Source: Tyto alba (taxonomy: Eukaryota > Chordata > Aves > Strigiformes > Tytonidae). Taken from it: 64,000 nucleotides of DNA. The DNA is taken from the NCBI RefSeq assembly GCF_018691265.1, contig NW_024881300.1:4359046-4423045 (forward strand). The letters run 5' to 3'. Each line of letters begins with the position of its first letter. Within the stretch, counting starts at the first letter, position 1. Below the pieces are notes generated by a model. The model saw nothing but the letters and a program-made list of their open reading frames with translations, did not search any database and had not been told where the DNA came from. Shown one piece after another: positions 60,890 to 64,000 of this stretch. Position numbers and translations under genes: made by a program.

Positions 60890-62009
60890 CTGTAACCAAA
60901 ATACACATGGCAGTAGTTATAGTTAATATTGCAAATCACTCTAAAATCTGTTGTATAGATCAACTATACAACATGTACCAAGACGGTTTACAACACTAGA
61001 GGTATTTGTTCTTCCTGGAAAAAATACTAATAGCTCACTAAATATATGCAATACCAGGACTGAAGTAGCAATATACATATTTTCACTAGCTAGAAATTGG
61101 GCATCAATTCCTACCTTATAAACACCCAAAGATTTAAAACAACTTAAAAGTTTTTATTTAGTATATGACCTCCAAGAAGCCTCTAACAAGAGCTGGAATC
61201 CTGTGTTTAAGGTAACTGTAACAGTTCATGTAGCATGGCACTTGCTGAAGTTCAGAGACCAATGCAACATCCTAAAATAAACAGGCCAACAGTGAGGCTG
61301 TTGCCTTGAGTTAAATCTTCCAAAGAACCTTCAGCAATAAAATATATGCCAGCAAAATTACAGCCTGATGATACAGGGTCTATCTTAAGCCTTTCTCTGA
61401 AGCAAATGCATTGCCCTACATGCTATTTATTTTGAAGCCAATACACTGTCCTACCTTTTAAGACAGAAATGCAACGAATTCATTGTAGCAGCCTCTCTGA
61501 GAATTCCAGATTTTATCTGAATGGACGTTTCAGTGTGTTAACTACAAAGCTACATCAAGAAGACATTTAAAGACTGCTTTGATGGGATTTGTGATTAATT
61601 CTATGTAAACTGCATTATATTTGCAGATAGGGAAATTGACAGATGCCTGTCGAAATATATGCTTAAGTCAGTAGTGTTCCTGTGACCACACTGGAAGTTT
61701 CTTGAGGGTTTTGGGAAACATCCTGTCTGGGGAAAAGCCACATATAAGCATTAGGTGAAGGGACAAAAAGGGTTAATAAAAGCATAGTAGAGATGACTAG
61801 TAGCTCAGAGTCTGGAACATTCACAGTAAGGGCATTCATCAAAACACTTTAAAAGCAAACAGAAGTGTAAAGTGGAGTTCCCTTTGTGGATAATGTGTTG
61901 TACATTTCAAGAAGAAAAAGATTTTTTAAGAAGTGGACTCCCTAAGTCTTAGAACAGGACAGAACTTTCTCAGCCAAGTGAGATGGGTGTTCTCCTGGGT
62001 AAATCTGTA

Positions 62010-62205
62010 GTGAACAGCCAGATCTAGATTCTATTTCTAGCTCTCCGACCATCTTCTAATGCCCACTTGAGCATACCAACCTTAACCTTTCTGTTCTTGG
62101 TTTTCTGCTGCTGAACAGTGGAATATGGAGCTTGCCAGTGGAGATAGGCTAAGGCTACTACTCTGTAGAGTGCTTTGAAAATCTTGAGTTCTATGAAAGA
62201 GGGAT
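62010..62205 (+). repeat. Ancient MIR-type SINE fragment
   Basis: The sense-strand landmarks are diverged but in the right order. CTTAACCTTTCTGTTCTTGG and TTTTCTGCTGCTGAACAGTG correspond to the MIR 'taacctctctgtgcctcagtttcc' zone. About 70 bases later, GAGTGCTTTGAAAATCTTGA and TATGAAAG correspond to its 'aaagtgctttgagatcc..tgaaag' zone. It lies in an LPCAT2 intron. The boundaries are approximate. Confidence 0.45.
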
Positions 62206-63694
62206 TTTTGTCAGTGAATTTTAGGTTTTAGGATAGTACCTAATTAACAAAACGTGTAATAATATGTTCAGTACTAATTTTTTCTTATGAAGTTATACAT
62301 TGGACAGGATTTAAAACTGCTAAGACAGAATTTCATTTAGCCTTAAAAACCAAACCAGGACTGTTTTGCACAGACAACTGTTATTTTCTTTATTTCAATG
62401 GTCTAACCAATCTTTTGAAGACATGCAACCTTTGAACATCTTGTACTTTAAAAACCTGTGAATTTTAGTGAAACCTTTTAGCAAAGATATGAATAGTCTT
62501 TAAGTTACTTTCATGTGTGTCTCAGATGAAACTTTTGACAGTTTTTAATCATTGGAAAAGGACAATGTTCCCATAAATGGTGTTTTATTTACAAATCTGT
62601 GCTCTCATTGTGCTGCAGAGTTTAACTAAATATTTTGGCTACATCCTAGTTTTCAAAACAGAGATAACAGATCTAACTTTAAAATGTATCGTTATAAACC
62701 TAAACGCTTAAAACAACTGAAGCAAGGGTGTAGATAATAATTGTTCAAAGTTCCATTAAATATTATTTTTGGGTAGTTTTATAGATGGTATCCTTAGCAA
62801 AGGATTGTTTGATGTGATTAGAATATTTTTTTTTAATTTATTTTTAGAGGTAAGAATATGTATCACAGGAAAAGAACTGGGAAGTAAACTTTAAGTAAAA
62901 TAGTCTCATTAAACAACAACTTCTGAAATAAGTTAACACAGCTGTGGCTGCACATGGAAAAATCACAAGAGCTAATAAGGGTCATATTACTTTCATTAAA
63001 GTGCTAAAACCCAGTAATCAAAACTGAGTGCAATCTGATACACAGAACTCCAGCCCTTTGAGTAGGAAATAAAGTTACTATACTTGCAAGATCATGTTGT
63101 GACTAGCTCTACTAAACCCAAGGATGCTGGCTAACTTCCAGATGCTCTGGCATTTTGGTTAAGGAGAAATGATAGGGTCGTTGCCTGGAAAAAGAGATGA
63201 AGTTAAACTGAAAATGCAGGAAAACCTTTAGTGCTTGTGTGGCACCACTGCAGACAAGCACTTGCAATAGTCTTTCTACACATATCTAGCTGTGTTTGCA
63301 GCCTGTGCACCCACAAATATTTTAAGGAAGCAACATGTGAGCTGAGCTCCAATTCTGTAAATAGCAAAGTAGAACATCAATATTTAGATATTTGTATTTA
63401 CGTTACATCAAATAATCAAAACATAGTGTAACCTCGACAACTCTTGTTTTCTTTAAGGAAACTAGTTTTCTGCTACTATTTTCACTGTAACATGATATGG
63501 TAACTAGGGTTCTGTTATTTTTTTTTATAGAATACTTAAATCTTACACATTGGGAAGCAACAAAGTTTGCATTGTCATAAGCAGTCTCCATTTAGAGTTG
63601 CACAAAGACTGCAAGACAGATGTGGTCAATAAAGTCTAAAGCACTACTGCTTCAAAACACTTTTCTCACTATGTAAGGCAATGGGAAAGATCCA

Positions 63695-63709
63695 GTGTGT
63701 GTGTGTGTG
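63695..63709. repeat. Short (GT)n repeat
   Basis: About seven GT units in an LPCAT2 intron. Confidence 0.9.
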
Positions 63710-64000
63710 CACTAGTCAGTGATATTTAGCTAAGTAAACCCTGAGTCACTTACAGGGCTACCACAGAGAAGCTACAACTGGACCATTTGGGGAGGAACTG
63801 CAGATGCACCTCTTGTGTTCATATCCAGGCTCATCATGTAAGAGGCTACTGCTGTAACTCCAGAATTCCCACTGCCTGTTGCTACATGCAAGTTCTAACT
63901 AGTCAGAAAGGGAAATTCTGAAACAAACCTGGTAGGATGGTGCTCACCTGGAGGTATCACACTTTTCCTCGTGCTCACTTTTCTATTACTGAGAGCCCAG

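Larger units (their letters stand above)
60890..64000 (-). other. LPCAT2: LPCAT2 intron (partial)
   Basis: Intron upstream of the EF-hand 1 exon, running past the right edge. I looked for the previous exon, which must end with the first residues of the EF-hand loop, and could not find it. The stretch contains a MIR-type fragment near 62.0-62.2 kb and a short GT repeat near 63.7 kb. Confidence 0.8.

Noticed and set aside
63945..64000. Possible LPCAT2 exon with a CAG|GTGAGC donor at the right edge
   Set aside because: The translations do not resemble LPCAT2 and cannot supply the start of the EF-hand loop.
1..64000. CRISPR arrays, operons, tRNA or rRNA genes, prophage
   Set aside because: The window is vertebrate chromosomal DNA. 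I saw no regularly spaced repeats, no tRNA cloverleaf and no rRNA sequence.

Overview
This is vertebrate nuclear DNA, most likely from a bird. The genes are split by introns with GT-AG splice sites. The window has one CpG island, very few recent transposons, no Alu, B1 or L1-like repeats, and only worn fragments of ancient amniote repeats (CR1/L3-type LINEs and MIR-type SINEs). I cannot name the species from sequence alone.

Two genes lie in tandem on the minus strand, so transcription runs from high to low coordinates. On the right (about 57.7-64 kb) is the 3' part of LPCAT2, the acetyl/acyltransferase that makes platelet-activating factor and phosphatidylcholine. Three exons encode its calcium-binding EF-hand region and its C-terminal tail, which ends in a KKxx ER-retrieval signal. 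On the left (1 to about 33.9 kb) is the 5' part of SLC6A2, the noradrenaline transporter NET. Three coding exons cover the N-terminus through extracellular loop 2, and the rest of the gene lies beyond the left edge. The LPCAT2-SLC6A2 order and orientation match human 16q12.2, which supports both identifications.

Layout: 1-7,017 SLC6A2 intron; 7,018-7,255 third coding exon; 7,256-10,984 intron; 10,985-11,116 second coding exon; 11,117-33,124 a 22-kb intron; 33,125-33,431 first coding exon inside a CpG island (about 32.7-33.9 kb); about 33.9-57.6 kb intergenic; 57.65-64 kb LPCAT2 3' UTR and last exons. The intergenic DNA holds two small GC-rich blocks, old LINE pieces, palindromes and simple repeats, but no convincing gene.

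Functionally, the two genes are neighbours by synteny only. NET clears noradrenaline and dopamine from synapses. It is of special interest in birds because the dopamine transporter gene SLC6A3 is reported lost in that lineage. LPCAT2 is a lipid remodelling enzyme of the ER and lipid droplets. I found no novel multi-gene system. The best leads are an apparently intact third EF-hand in LPCAT2, a longer proline-rich NET N-terminus, paired-class homeodomain sites in SLC6A2 non-coding DNA, and G-quadruplex-capable tracts.
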